From positions 1 to 42,397 of the forward strand of contig CAZDXQ010000032.1 in NCBI GenBank assembly GCA_964509545.1: a stretch of 42,397 nucleotides of DNA, in the 5' to 3' direction. The stretch's first letter is position 1. Each line of letters opens with the position of its first letter. The notes under the pieces were generated by a model. That model ran no database searches. It worked only from the letters and a program-made list of their open reading frames with translations, and was not told where the DNA came from. The position numbers were made by a program, and so were the translations under genes. The DNA is from JADJWR01 sp964509545. Lineage in GTDB: Bacteria > Pseudomonadota > Gammaproteobacteria > Burkholderiales > Burkholderiaceae_F. This document shows positions 8,802 to 16,872 of this stretch, piece by piece.

Positions 8802-9038
8802 AATGAACCCGGCACGCTCGCTTGCGTTCACTGTTCCACAGCCTGGCTTGCAGGCCAGGCTGGCTCGGCAGGCATGCGCCGGCACGCAGGTGCCGGCGCA
8901 TGTCCGGCCTCGCTCCCCGAGGGGGCGCTCAGTGGCTTCGGGCGGCCGGACGCCACTGAAATGAAACCCCCACGCTCGCTTGCGCTCGCTGCCCCCCGAG
9001 GGGGCGCTCAGTGGCTTCGGGCGGCCGGACGCCACTGA
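8799..9038 (+). repeat. REP-like hairpin repeat cluster between lysE-type gene and aceK
   Basis: A patchwork of repeats. A 45-bp unit occurs identically at 8915-8959 and 8994-9038 (period 79). Each copy has a C-rich/G-rich hairpin (GCCCCC-CGA-GGGGGC in the second) and a second stem, CAGTGGC with GCCACTG. The segment TGAAATGAA...CACGCTCGCTTGCG occurs at 8799 and 8957, and its start recurs at 9037. Two further perfect hairpins lie between: an 8-bp stem at 8840-8861 and a 13-bp stem at 8873-8902 with a GCAG loop. It may act as a transcription terminator or mRNA stabiliser; two copies with no regular spacers rule out a CRISPR. Confidence 0.8.
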
Positions 9039-9039
9039 G

Positions 9040-10884
9040 ATGAACGAACCCGCAGTGTTCCGCCTCGAACCGGCAGCGCCGCCGGGCGCCCGCTTCGATC
9101 ACTCGATGCCGCAGCCGACGGCGATCGCGCGCGCGATCCTCGAGGGCTTCGACCGCCACTATCGCCTGTTCCGCTACGTAGCGCAGCAGGCCAAAGGCTT
9201 CTACGAAGGCAGCGCCTGGAGGCGCATGCAGGAGTCCGCCCGCAGCCGCATCGATTTCTATGACCAGCGCGTCAACGAGGCCGTGGCGCGCATCCGCGCC
9301 GACTTCGACTTCGATTCGCTGCAGGAGGACGAGCGCGACGTGCTTTGGGCGGCGGTGAAGAGCAACTACGTCACCCTGCTCGCCGAGCACCGCCAGCCGG
9401 AGTGCGCCGAAACCTTCTTCAATTCGGTCTGCACCAAGCTGCTGGCGCGCGATTATTTCCGCAACGAGTTTCTGTTCGTGCGCCCCGGCGTGGCCACGGA
9501 CTACATGGACTCGGATCCGCCCAGTTACCGCAGCTACTACCCCGGCGCGGGCGAGGGCAAGACCGGGCTGCGGGCGACGCTGCGCCGGATCATCATCGAC
9601 TTCGGGCTGGCCTGCCCTTTCGTCGACGTCGAACGCGACATCCGCCGTGTGATCCGCGCGGTGTGCGAGGCCCACCGCAAACGCGAGGCGTTCGCCCGGC
9701 CCTGGCACGCGGAGCCGGACTGCCAGATCCAGGTGCTGTCCAGCCTGTTCTTCCGCAACAAGGGCGCCTACATCGTCGGCCGGCTGATCAACGGCACGCG
9801 GCTGACCCCGATCGCGGTGCCGCTGCTGCGCGACGAGCGCGGCCGCGTCTACATCGACACGGTGATCTTCACCACCGACCTGCTGGCGACGCTGTTCTCG
9901 TTCACCCGCGCCTATTTCCTGGTCGACATGGAAGCGCCGAGCGCCTATGTCGACTTCCTGCGCACGCTGCTGCCGCACAAGCCGCCGTCGGAGCTGTACA
10001 CGATGGTCGGCCTGCAGAAGCAGGGCAAGACGCTGTTCTTCCGCGACTTCCTGCATCACCTGCGGCACTCTTCGGACAAGTTCGTGATCGCGCCGGGAAT
10101 CAAGGGGCTGGTGATGTCGGTGTTCACGCTGCCCTCGTATCCGTACGTGTTCAAGATGATCAAGGACGTGATCCCGTATCCGAAGGAGACGGACCGCGAG
10201 ACGATCAAGGCCAAATACCAGCTGGTGAAGCTGCACGACCGCGTCGGCCGCATGGCCGACACCTGGGAATACTCGCAGGTGGCGCTGCCGCGCGCGCGCT
10301 TCCACCCCGAGCTGCTGCGCGAGTTGCTGCAGATGTGCCCGAGCCTGCTCGAACTCGACGAGCGCACGGTGGTACTCAAGCACGTCTACATCGAGCGGCG
10401 GATGACGCCGCTGAACATCTACCTGCAGCACGCCACCGACGCCGAAGTGGACGCCGCGATCCGCGGCTACGGCCAGGCGATCAAGGATCTGGCCGCGGCC
10501 AACATCTTCCCCGGAGACATGCTGTTCAAGAACTTCGGCGTCACCCGTCTCGGCCGGATCGTCTTCTACGACTACGACGAGATCGAGTACATGACCGAGT
10601 GCAACTTCCGCCGCATCCCGCCGGCGCCGGACGAGGAGTCGGAGATGTCCGGCGAGCCGTGGTACCGGGTCGAGAAGGGCGACGTTTTCCCGGAAAACTG
10701 GGTGCCGTTCCTGCTCGGTGACCCGCGGATCCGGGCGGCGTTGCTGAAGTACCACGCCGATCTCTTCACCGCCGAGTTCTGGCAGGCGCGCAAGGAACGG
10801 ATCCTGCGTGGCCAACTGGAGGATGTCTTTCCCTATCCACCGGAAAAGCGCTTCGACAACCGCTTTGTGGCGCAGCCGCGCTGA
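9040..10884 (+). CDS. aceK: Isocitrate dehydrogenase kinase/phosphatase
   Basis: A 614-residue AceK, the bifunctional enzyme that phosphorylates and dephosphorylates isocitrate dehydrogenase. It thereby switches flux between the TCA cycle and the glyoxylate shunt. VIAPGIKGLVMSVFTLPSYP and the ATP-binding lysine K372 (YPYVFKMIKD) are present, as are catalytic D493 in FPGDMLFKNFG and the metal-binding FYDYDEIEY (D511); their spacing equals E. coli K336, D457 and D475. With the ATG at 9040 the N-terminus is 36 residues longer than in E. coli. That ATG lies in a partial repeat copy and lacks a clear ribosome-binding site. The ATG at 9106 (MPQPTAIARAILEGFD) fits the E. coli N-terminus within two residues and may be the real start. 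aceA and aceB are not in the window. Confidence 0.95.
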   Translation: MNEPAVFRLEPAAPPGARFDHSMPQPTAIARAILEGFDRHYRLFRYVAQQAKGFYEGSAWRRMQESARSRIDFYDQRVNEAVARIRADFDFDSLQEDERDVLWAAVKSNYVTLLAEHRQPECAETFFNSVCTKLLARDYFRNEFLFVRPGVATDYMDSDPPSYRSYYPGAGEGKTGLRATLRRIIIDFGLACPFVDVERDIRRVIRAVCEAHRKREAFARPWHAEPDCQIQVLSSLFFRNKGAYIVGRLINGTRLTPIAVPLLRDERGRVYIDTVIFTTDLLATLFSFTRAYFLVDMEAPSAYVDFLRTLLPHKPPSELYTMVGLQKQGKTLFFRDFLHHLRHSSDKFVIAPGIKGLVMSVFTLPSYPYVFKMIKDVIPYPKETDRETIKAKYQLVKLHDRVGRMADTWEYSQVALPRARFHPELLRELLQMCPSLLELDERTVVLKHVYIERRMTPLNIYLQHATDAEVDAAIRGYGQAIKDLAAANIFPGDMLFKNFGVTRLGRIVFYDYDEIEYMTECNFRRIPPAPDEESEMSGEPWYRVEKGDVFPENWVPFLLGDPRIRAALLKYHADLFTAEFWQARKERILRGQLEDVFPYPPEKRFDNRFVAQPR

Positions 10885-11196
10885 CCCGCAGCGGTTGACC
10901 GCCGCATGCGTGTCCGGCTGACCCTGGTCAAGATCCGCCCGGCCGCCGCCGGCCGATCGCCGCGCAGCGGCGGATAATGCGCGGGCACGGGTGCGGCCGT
11001 GAAGCCTCGACGCTGCACCCGTCGCTTGACCTCGACCGAGCCTTGCCTGCGGGTTGCGAAGCGCCCACTTACGGACCGCGTCATGACCATGCTGATCACC
11101 GCCAACAGGGGCCGGGCCCATCGCCCGACCTTCCAGTGGCAGCGGCGCAGCGCGCAGACCGGCTGACCTCACCTGCGTTCATCTGGAGGATTCGCC
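10885..11196 (+). other. Intergenic region between aceK and thiolase
   Basis: 312 bp without a credible gene. The last part holds TGGAGGA at 11184-11190, a good ribosome-binding site for the thiolase. A GATAAT at 10973-10978 resembles a -10 box, but no matching -35 is seen at the right distance. A 27-codon reading frame from 11085 has no recognisable content. Confidence 0.5.
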
Positions 11197-12378
11197 ATGT
11201 CAGATCCCATCGTTATCGTTTCCGCCGCCCGCACGCCGATCGGCGGCATGCTCGGCGATTTCGCGTCGCTGCAGGCCTACCAACTGGGCGCCGTGGCCAT
11301 CAAGGCCGCGGTCGAGCGCGCCGGCGTCAAGGGCGACGCCGTCGACGAAGTGCTGATGGGCTGCTGCCTGATGGCCGGCCAGGGCCAGGCGCCGGCGCGC
11401 CAGGCCACCCTGCTCGCCGGCCTGCCGCAGTCGGCCGGCGCGGTGACGCTGTCGAAGATGTGCGGCTCCGGCATGCGCACGATGATGTTCGCGCACGACA
11501 TGCTGGTGGCGGGCTCGGCCAACGTGCTGGTCGCCGGCGGCATGGAGAGCATGACCAACGCGCCGCACCTGCTGCTGAATGCGCGCAAGGGCTACCGCTA
11601 CGGCGCGGCCATGATGTACGACCACATGGCGCTCGACGGCCTGGAAGACGCCTACGAGCGCGGCAAGGCGATGGGCGTCTTCGCCGAGCAGTGCGTGGCC
11701 AAGTACAGCTTCACGCGCGAAGCACAGGACAAGTTCGCCATCGCCTCGCTTGAGCGCTCGGCCAAGGCCAACACCGACGGCAGCTTCGCCTGGGAGATGG
11801 CCCCAGTCGCGGTGCCGGGCAAGGGCGGCGAGGTGAAGATCGACAAGGACGAGCAGCCGTTCAAGGGCAAGCCGGACAAGATCCCGGGCCTGAAGCCAGC
11901 TTTCAAGAAGGACGGCACGATCACCGCCGCCAACGCCTCGTCGATCTCCGACGGCGCCGCCGCCCTGGTGCTGATGCGCGAGTCGACCGCGGCCAAACTC
12001 GGCTGCAAGCCAATCGCCCGCATCCTGGCGCACAGCGTGCACGCGCACGCGCCGGAGTGGTTCACCACGGCCCCGGTCGGCGCCATCGACAAGGTGCTGG
12101 CCAAGACCGGCTGGAAGGCCGAGATGGTCGACCTGTGGGAGGTCAACGAGGCGTTCGCCGCGGTGACGATGGCGGCGATGGTCGAGCACAAGCTGCCGCA
12201 CGAGAAGGTCAACATCCACGGCGGCGCCTGCGCGCTGGGCCACCCGATCGGCGCCTCCGGCGCGCGTATCGTCGTCACGCTGCTCGGCGCGCTGAAGAAG
12301 ACCGGCGGCAAGCGCGGCGTGGCGGCGCTGTGCATCGGCGGCGGCGAAGCCACCGCGATGGCGGTCGAGATGCTCTGA
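11197..12378 (+). CDS. Acetyl-CoA acetyltransferase (thiolase)
   Basis: A 393-residue degradative/biosynthetic-type thiolase that interconverts acetoacetyl-CoA and two acetyl-CoA. The full catalytic set is visible: acylated C89 in KMCGSGM, NEAFA, H349 in GGACALGHPIGASGAR, and C379 in LCIGGGEA. These match the numbering of the well-studied PhaA/AtoB enzymes. TGGAGGA at 11184-11190 supports the start. In this neighbourhood it most likely completes leucine degradation after acetoacetate is activated to acetoacetyl-CoA; a role in PHB synthesis or ketone-body use is equally possible from sequence. The cupin gene begins four bases after its stop, suggesting co-transcription. Confidence 0.92.
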   Translation: MSDPIVIVSAARTPIGGMLGDFASLQAYQLGAVAIKAAVERAGVKGDAVDEVLMGCCLMAGQGQAPARQATLLAGLPQSAGAVTLSKMCGSGMRTMMFAHDMLVAGSANVLVAGGMESMTNAPHLLLNARKGYRYGAAMMYDHMALDGLEDAYERGKAMGVFAEQCVAKYSFTREAQDKFAIASLERSAKANTDGSFAWEMAPVAVPGKGGEVKIDKDEQPFKGKPDKIPGLKPAFKKDGTITAANASSISDGAAALVLMRESTAAKLGCKPIARILAHSVHAHAPEWFTTAPVGAIDKVLAKTGWKAEMVDLWEVNEAFAAVTMAAMVEHKLPHEKVNIHGGACALGHPIGASGARIVVTLLGALKKTGGKRGVAALCIGGGEATAMAVEML

Positions 12379-12382
12379 GCCG

Positions 12383-12745
12383 GTGACTGGGGTCGTCGAC
12401 CTCGCCGAGGAATTCAGCCGCATCGCCGACCACCGCAACCCGCGTGTGGTCGGCGAGTTGAACGGCCAGCAGGCCAGGATCGCGCGGTTTCTCGGCGAGT
12501 TCACCTGGCATCGCCACGACGACGCGGACGAATTGTTCCTCGTCGTCCACGGCCCGCTGCAAATGCGTTTCCGCGACCGCATTGCGACGCCGCGCGACGG
12601 TGAGTTCATCATCGTGCCGCGCGGCGTCGAGCACTGTCCGGCGGCTCGCAGGGAAGTGCAGGTGATTCCGTTCGAGCCGGCCCGAGTGTCGAACACCGGC
12701 AACGTGCGCGATTCGCGCCCGCGCGAGCAGCTCGAACACCTGTAG
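12383..12745 (+). CDS. Small cupin-domain protein
   Basis: A 120-residue single-domain cupin. Motif 1 is FTWHRHDDADELFLVVHG, giving the H-x-H and Glu metal ligands. Motif 2 is GEFIIVPRGVEHCP with the final His. Such proteins bind a metal in a beta-barrel and serve as isomerases, dioxygenases or sensors; this one has no assigned reaction. The start is a GTG four bases after the thiolase stop. Translation through the thiolase terminator region is likely coupled. The SDR gene follows after 16 bp. Confidence 0.8.
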   Translation: MTGVVDLAEEFSRIADHRNPRVVGELNGQQARIARFLGEFTWHRHDDADELFLVVHGPLQMRFRDRIATPRDGEFIIVPRGVEHCPAARREVQVIPFEPARVSNTGNVRDSRPREQLEHL

Positions 12746-12761
12746 CGCCTCCGAACCGGCC

Positions 12762-13433
12762 ATGCAGACCGTGCTCGTCGTCGGCGCCAGCCGCGGCATC
12801 GGCCTGGAATTCGTCCGCCAGTACACGGCTGCCGGCGCGCGGGTGACCGGCACTTTCCGCGCTCCCGGCGACGGCGACCGGCTGCGGCAACTCGGCGCCG
12901 AGGCGGTGCCGCTCGACGTGCTCGACACGGCGGCGCTGGCCGCGGCCGGCGGGCGCCTGGCCGGCGGGCGCCTCGACCTCGCGATCCTGAGCGCCGGCGT
13001 CTACGGGCCGCGCAGCACCGGCCTCGAGCCGCCGACGGCAGAGGAATTCGACCGCGTGCTGCACACCAACGTGCTGGCGCCGATGCACCTGATTGCGCTG
13101 CTTGCGCCGGCGCTGCGCGACGGCGGCAAGCTCGTCGTGCTGTCGAGCCGCATGGGTTCGATTTCGCTGATGGCCTCGACCCCCGGCTGGCTTTATCGCG
13201 CCAGCAAGGCGGCGCTGAACTGCGCGCTGAAGGCGGCAAGCATCGAACTGGCCGGACAGGGTATCGTCTGCCTCGCGTTTCATCCCGGCTGGGTACGGAC
13301 CGACATGGGCGGAGCCTCGGCGCAGATCGACGCCGCCGACAGTGTTGCCGGCATGCGGCGCGTGATCGCGGCCGCCGATGCGACGTACAACGGCCGGTTC
13401 TTCAACTACGACGGCGAGGAACTCGGCTGGTGA
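12762..13433 (+). CDS. SDR-family oxidoreductase
   Basis: A 223-residue short-chain dehydrogenase/reductase. The nucleotide-binding VVGASRGIG lies at residues 6-14, with an arginine (TFR) at the second strand's end suggesting NADP(H) preference. The NAG-like motif is SAGVYG (77-82), the catalytic serine lies in LSSRMGS (about 128-133), and the YxxxK pair is Y145 and K149 (YRASK). The C-terminal WVRTDMGG and YNGRFFNYDG resemble the CsgA/C-factor subgroup. The substrate is unknown. It is preceded by the cupin and followed ten bases later by a RidA-family gene, so a short operon of small metabolic enzymes is likely. Confidence 0.85.
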   Translation: MQTVLVVGASRGIGLEFVRQYTAAGARVTGTFRAPGDGDRLRQLGAEAVPLDVLDTAALAAAGGRLAGGRLDLAILSAGVYGPRSTGLEPPTAEEFDRVLHTNVLAPMHLIALLAPALRDGGKLVVLSSRMGSISLMASTPGWLYRASKAALNCALKAASIELAGQGIVCLAFHPGWVRTDMGGASAQIDAADSVAGMRRVIAAADATYNGRFFNYDGEELGW

Positions 13434-13443
13434 GACGGGGGCG

Positions 13444-13824
13444 ATGGCGAAACGACTGATCAGTTCGGGGTCCACCTTCGAAGCCGTGGCGGGCTACAGC
13501 CGCGCGGTGGTCGACGGCGACACCGTCCACGTCGCCGGCACGACCGGATTCGACTACGCAACGATGCGCATCGACGACGATCCGGAGGCGCAGTGCCGGC
13601 AGTGTTTCCGTAACATTGCCGCGGCGCTGGAGGAGGCCGGCTGCACGCTCGACGATGTGGTGCGGGTGCGCTACTACCTGACCGACGTGCGGCTGTTCGA
13701 GCGGCTGGCGCCGATTTTCGGCGAGCACTTTGCCAGGGCGCGGCCGGCGGCCACCGCGATCGTCTGCGGCCTGGTCGATCCGCGCATGAAGATCGAGATC
13801 GAGGTCACCGCGCGCCGGTCCTGA
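13444..13824 (+). CDS. RidA (YjgF/YER057c/UK114)-family protein
   Basis: A 126-residue RidA-family protein. The N-terminal half has GYSRAVVDGDTVHVAGTTG, the middle has CFRNIAAALEEAGCTLDDVV and the C-terminal half has ARPAATAIVCGLVDPRMKIE. The characteristic Arg before the A-x-x (RPAAT) and the late IEIE are present. Classical RidA deaminates reactive enamine/imine intermediates made by PLP enzymes. This is one of the divergent subgroups, so that activity should not be assumed. The ATG at 13444 has GGGGG just upstream and starts ten bases after the SDR stop. Confidence 0.85.
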   Translation: MAKRLISSGSTFEAVAGYSRAVVDGDTVHVAGTTGFDYATMRIDDDPEAQCRQCFRNIAAALEEAGCTLDDVVRVRYYLTDVRLFERLAPIFGEHFARARPAATAIVCGLVDPRMKIEIEVTARRS

Positions 13825-13852
13825 GTCAAGCCGACGGAGAGCCTGAAGCCGG

Positions 13853-14299
13853 ATGAAGCAGCACCTGTCGATTCCGATGTTGGCGGCGCTGCTGTTCTGC
13901 GTCTTCGGCGCGCTGGCGGCGGCCTCGACCCAGCTCGTGATCTCCCGTTTCGCCCGCGAAGCCGGTGTCAGCGCCTGGGTCTTCGTCACGGTGCCGGCCC
14001 TGTTCGCCGGCCTGTTCGCGCTGGTCGTCTATCAAGGCGCCACCAAGCACGTGAAGACGATCAACCAGTCGCTGTCGCGCGGGCTGCTGGTGGCGATCCT
14101 GACCTGGATCGCCTTCTCGTCGCTGGCCACCTGGGCCTGGTGCCTGCCCGAGCACTACGGCGACTGCTTTTCTCGCGCGCTGATGGTCTCCGGCGCCATC
14201 GGCGGCGGGCAGATGCTGCTCGCCGCGCTGGTGGCCGGCGCAATCACCGGTTACGCGATCCGCAAAAACACGCTCGACTCGTGGAAGGCGAAGGATTAG
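13853..14299 (+). CDS. Small four-helix membrane protein of unknown function
   Basis: A 148-residue protein with four hydrophobic segments at roughly 8-30, 41-62, 77-98 and 110-134. The last cytoplasmic tail is basic (YAIRKNTLDSWKAKD). I recognise no family with a function. Its TAG stop (14297-14299) is made of the first bases of a 187-bp inverted-repeat element. The native C-terminus may therefore have been longer or slightly different before the element arrived. A GGAGAG ribosome-binding site lies upstream. It follows the RidA gene after 28 bp and probably belongs to the same transcript. Confidence 0.65.
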   Translation: MKQHLSIPMLAALLFCVFGALAAASTQLVISRFAREAGVSAWVFVTVPALFAGLFALVVYQGATKHVKTINQSLSRGLLVAILTWIAFSSLATWAWCLPEHYGDCFSRALMVSGAIGGGQMLLAALVAGAITGYAIRKNTLDSWKAKD

Positions 14300-14483
14300 T
14301 ACTCCGACCCGCAAGTTCCGAAGAAATAATGTCGAGAATCGCCGCCATGCTTTGTCGCCGTGCTCACCTGGTTCCCAACCAGGCTCCGCGCGGCTTCACG
14401 CCTGGCGCCGATTTCGCCATTGTTGCGATCTGCATCGGGCTTCATGGCCGGCATCGTTTCGAAACTAGCGGGTCGGAGTACTA
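14297..14483 (+). mobile_element. 187-bp MITE-like element with 26-bp terminal inverted repeats
   Basis: The left end 14297-14322 and the right end 14458-14483 are inverted copies, with 24 of 26 positions matching and the outer 16 (TAGTACTCCGACCCGC) perfect. Near the centre is a perfect 7-bp stem with a CCC loop at 14367-14383. There is no transposase gene inside, so it is non-autonomous. No clear target duplication is visible. It sits exactly between two genes: its first bases form the upstream gene's stop, and its last base lies eight bases before the next ATG. Confidence 0.75.
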
Positions 14484-14491
14484 GGTCTTCC

Positions 14492-15619
14492 ATGCTGAAC
14501 GAGGAACACCGGCTATTGCGCGAGTCGCTGCGCGAGTTCGCAGCGGCGCGGCTGGCGCCGAATGCCGCGCAGTGGGATCGCGAGCACACCTTCCCCAAGG
14601 AGGCGCTGGCAGAACTGGCGGCCATGGGCACCTTCGGCATCGCCGTGCCGGAGCAATACGGCGGCGCCGGCATGGACTACACGGCGCTGGCGGTGGCGCT
14701 GGAGGAAATTGCTGCCGGCGACGGCGGTGTGTCCACCGTCATCAGCGTCAACAACTGTCCGGTGTGCGCGATCCTGATGGGCTTCGCGTCCGAGGAGCAG
14801 AAACGGCGCTTCCTCGTGCCGCTGGCCTCCGGCGCCGCGCTCGGCGCGTTCTGCCTGACCGAGCCGCACGTCGGCAGCAACGCGGCGGCGCTGCGCACGA
14901 CCGCGGCACGCGACGGCGACCACTACGTGCTCAACGGCGTCAAGCAGTTCATCACCAGCGGCAAGCACGCCGACTACGCGATGGTGATCGCGGTCACCGA
15001 CAAGGATTCCGGCAAGCGCGGCATGAGCATGTTCGTCGTGCCCACGAATACGCCCGGCTACGTCGTCGCCCGGATCGAGGAGAAGATGGGCCAGCGCTCC
15101 TCGGACACGGCGCAGATCGTTTTCGACAACTGCCGCGTGCCCGAAGCCAACCGCATCGGCGACGAGGGCGACGGTTACCGGATCGCCCTGTCGGCCCTCG
15201 AAGGCGGGCGCATCGGCATCGCCGCACAATCGGTCGGCATGGCGCGGGCCGCCTTCGAGGCGGCGCTGAAGTACGCCAAGGAACGCGAGAGCTTCGGCAC
15301 GCCGATCTTCAATCACCAGGCGGTGAACTTCCGGCTCGCCGACATGGCCACGCAGGTCGAGGCCGCGCGCCAACTGGTGCTGCACGCCGCGAGCCTGCGC
15401 GACGCCGGCCAGCCGTGTCTCAAGGAGGCGGCGATGGCGAAACTCTTCGCCTCCGAGATGGCCGAGCGCGTCTGCTCGGATGCGATCCAGATCCATGGCG
15501 GCTACGGCTACGTGACCGACTTCCCGGTCGAGCGCATCTACCGCGACGTGCGCGTGTGCCAGATCTACGAAGGCACCAGCGACATCCAGCGCCTGCTGAT
15601 CGGTCGGGCGCTGGCATGA
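14492..15619 (+). CDS. Acyl-CoA dehydrogenase, YEGT type (short-/branched-chain)
   Basis: A 375-residue acyl-CoA dehydrogenase. It keeps the canonical catalytic Glu (E360 in QIYEGTSDIQR), unlike the other two dehydrogenases in this window. The FAD/substrate segments CLTEPHVGSNAAALRTTA and QFITSGKHADYAMV are present, as is IQIHGGYGYVTDFPVERIYR. Sequence style and length fit butyryl-CoA or 2-methyl-branched acyl-CoA dehydrogenases; the exact chain cannot be told. The ATG at 14492 (MLNEEHRLLRESL) is where the family begins. A GTG at 14360 would place 44 residues inside the 187-bp element and is rejected. No good ribosome-binding site lies in the eight bases after the element. Confidence 0.88.
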   Translation: MLNEEHRLLRESLREFAAARLAPNAAQWDREHTFPKEALAELAAMGTFGIAVPEQYGGAGMDYTALAVALEEIAAGDGGVSTVISVNNCPVCAILMGFASEEQKRRFLVPLASGAALGAFCLTEPHVGSNAAALRTTAARDGDHYVLNGVKQFITSGKHADYAMVIAVTDKDSGKRGMSMFVVPTNTPGYVVARIEEKMGQRSSDTAQIVFDNCRVPEANRIGDEGDGYRIALSALEGGRIGIAAQSVGMARAAFEAALKYAKERESFGTPIFNHQAVNFRLADMATQVEAARQLVLHAASLRDAGQPCLKEAAMAKLFASEMAERVCSDAIQIHGGYGYVTDFPVERIYRDVRVCQIYEGTSDIQRLLIGRALA

Positions 15620-15680
15620 CCGGCCGCACCGGCGTGCGGCGGCTCAGCCCGGAGTCGGCAGCGCCTGAACGGGGGCTTCG

Positions 15681-16073
15681 ATGAACGTCAGGAGCCTCGA
15701 CCATCTGGTGCTGACCGTTCGCGACCTGCAGGCGACGATCGACTTCTACACCCGTGGCCTCGGCATGAAGGAAGTGACCTTCGGTGCCGGCCGCAAGGCG
15801 CTCGCCTTCGGCACGCAGAAGATCAACCTGCACGAGGCCGGCCGCGAGTTCGAGCCGAAGGCGGACAAGCCCACGCCGGGTTCGGCCGACCTGTGTTTCC
15901 TCACCGACACGCCGGTGGCGCAGTACGCCGCGCGCCTGCAATCGCTGGGCATCCCCGTGATCGAAGGTCCGGTGGCGCGCACCGGCGCGGTCGACCGGCT
16001 GCTGTCGATCTACGTGCGCGACCCCGACCGGAACCTGATCGAGATCGCCAACCTCGAGGAGTCCCATGGCTGA
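15681..16073 (+). CDS. VOC-superfamily (glyoxalase-like) protein
   Basis: A 130-residue vicinal-oxygen-chelate protein. The three metal ligands usual for the fold are in place: H8 (SLDHLVLTV), H51 (INLHEAG) and E121 (NLIEIANLE). The overall pattern is closest to the glyoxalase-domain-containing GLOD5-like subgroup, whose reaction is not defined. Its last eight bases overlap the start of the DapB-like gene, so the two are translated from one message. It lies 61 bp after the acyl-CoA dehydrogenase on the same strand. Confidence 0.85.
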   Translation: MNVRSLDHLVLTVRDLQATIDFYTRGLGMKEVTFGAGRKALAFGTQKINLHEAGREFEPKADKPTPGSADLCFLTDTPVAQYAARLQSLGIPVIEGPVARTGAVDRLLSIYVRDPDRNLIEIANLEESHG

Positions 16074-16872
16074 AGCACTGCGCGTCATCCTCGCCGGCGC
16101 CACCGGTTGGGCCGGATCGGCGCTGGCCCGCGGCATCGCCCGCGCCGAGGACCTGAAACTGGTCGGCGCGATCGCGCGAAAGGCGGCGGGCCGCTCGCTC
16201 GGCGAAGCGCTCGCCGAACCGGGGCTGGATTGCCCGGTGCACGCCACCGCCGCCCGGGCGCTGGCCACTCCGGCCGACGTGTTTGTCGAATACACCAAGC
16301 CCGACACGGCCAAGGCCAACATCCTCGCCGCGCTGGCCGCCGGCTGCCACGTCGTGGTCGGCACCTCGGGGCTGACCGACGCCGACTACGCCGAGATCGA
16401 CCGGGCTGCCCGCGAGCACGGCCGCGCCGTGCTTGCCTGCGGCAACTTCGCCATCACCGCCGTGCTGATGATGAAGTTCGCCGAGGCGGCGGCACGCTAT
16501 CTCGACCACTTCGAGATCATCGATTACGCGCACGAAGACAAGGTCGATGCGCCGAGCGGCACCGCGCGAGAGCTGTCGGCGCGCCTCGGCCGCGTCAAGC
16601 ACGCGAAGCTGGGCGTGCCGCTGGAGCAGGTGCGCGGACCGCGCGAGGCGCGCGGCGCACTGCTCAACGGCGTGCAGGTGCATTCGCTGCGCACGCCGGG
16701 GTTCGTGATCAGCGTCGAGGCGATCTTCGGCAGTCGCGGCGAGCGGCTGCACATCCGCCACGAATCCGGCGAAAGCGCCAAACCCTACGTCGGCGGCGCG
16801 CTGCTGGCGATCCGCCGCGTGCACACGCTAAGCGGATTGCAGCGCGGGCTCGACTGCGTGATGACCGACTGA
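16066..16872 (+). CDS. DapB-like dihydrodipicolinate reductase-family protein
   Basis: A 268-residue protein of the DapB family, which reduces hydroxy-tetrahydrodipicolinate with NAD(P)H in lysine and diaminopimelate synthesis. The dinucleotide loop is GATGWAGSALARG and the signature is HEDKVDAPSGTA, with K159 in place of the catalytic lysine. The first histidine of the usual HHxxK motif is replaced by A155; only H156 remains. GNFAITAVLMMKFAEAA and FGSRGERLHIRHES are the other family blocks. Because of the missing His, and a catabolic rather than lysine-synthesis neighbourhood, this may be a paralogue with a different role. It overlaps the VOC gene by 8 bp. Confidence 0.8.
   Translation: MAEALRVILAGATGWAGSALARGIARAEDLKLVGAIARKAAGRSLGEALAEPGLDCPVHATAARALATPADVFVEYTKPDTAKANILAALAAGCHVVVGTSGLTDADYAEIDRAAREHGRAVLACGNFAITAVLMMKFAEAAARYLDHFEIIDYAHEDKVDAPSGTARELSARLGRVKHAKLGVPLEQVRGPREARGALLNGVQVHSLRTPGFVISVEAIFGSRGERLHIRHESGESAKPYVGGALLAIRRVHTLSGLQRGLDCVMTD

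Noticed and set aside
8915..9038. Repeat pair considered as a CRISPR
   Set aside because: Only two identical 45-bp units, each with two hairpins, a non-unique partially repeated spacer and no cas genes.
11085..11168. A 27-codon frame beginning MTMLITANRG, similar to the start of lacZ-alpha vector sequence
   Set aside because: The likeness stops after a few codons and the DNA differs; chance similarity rather than vector contamination.
8929..11172. A 747-residue open frame on the minus strand
   Set aside because: It is a mirror of aceK caused by high GC at third codon positions; its translation is His/Arg/Gln-rich with no family resemblance, while aceK in the opposite frame is unmistakable.
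14360..14491. Longer start for the acyl-CoA dehydrogenase
   Set aside because: It would translate the inverted-repeat element; the conserved family N-terminus begins at 14492.
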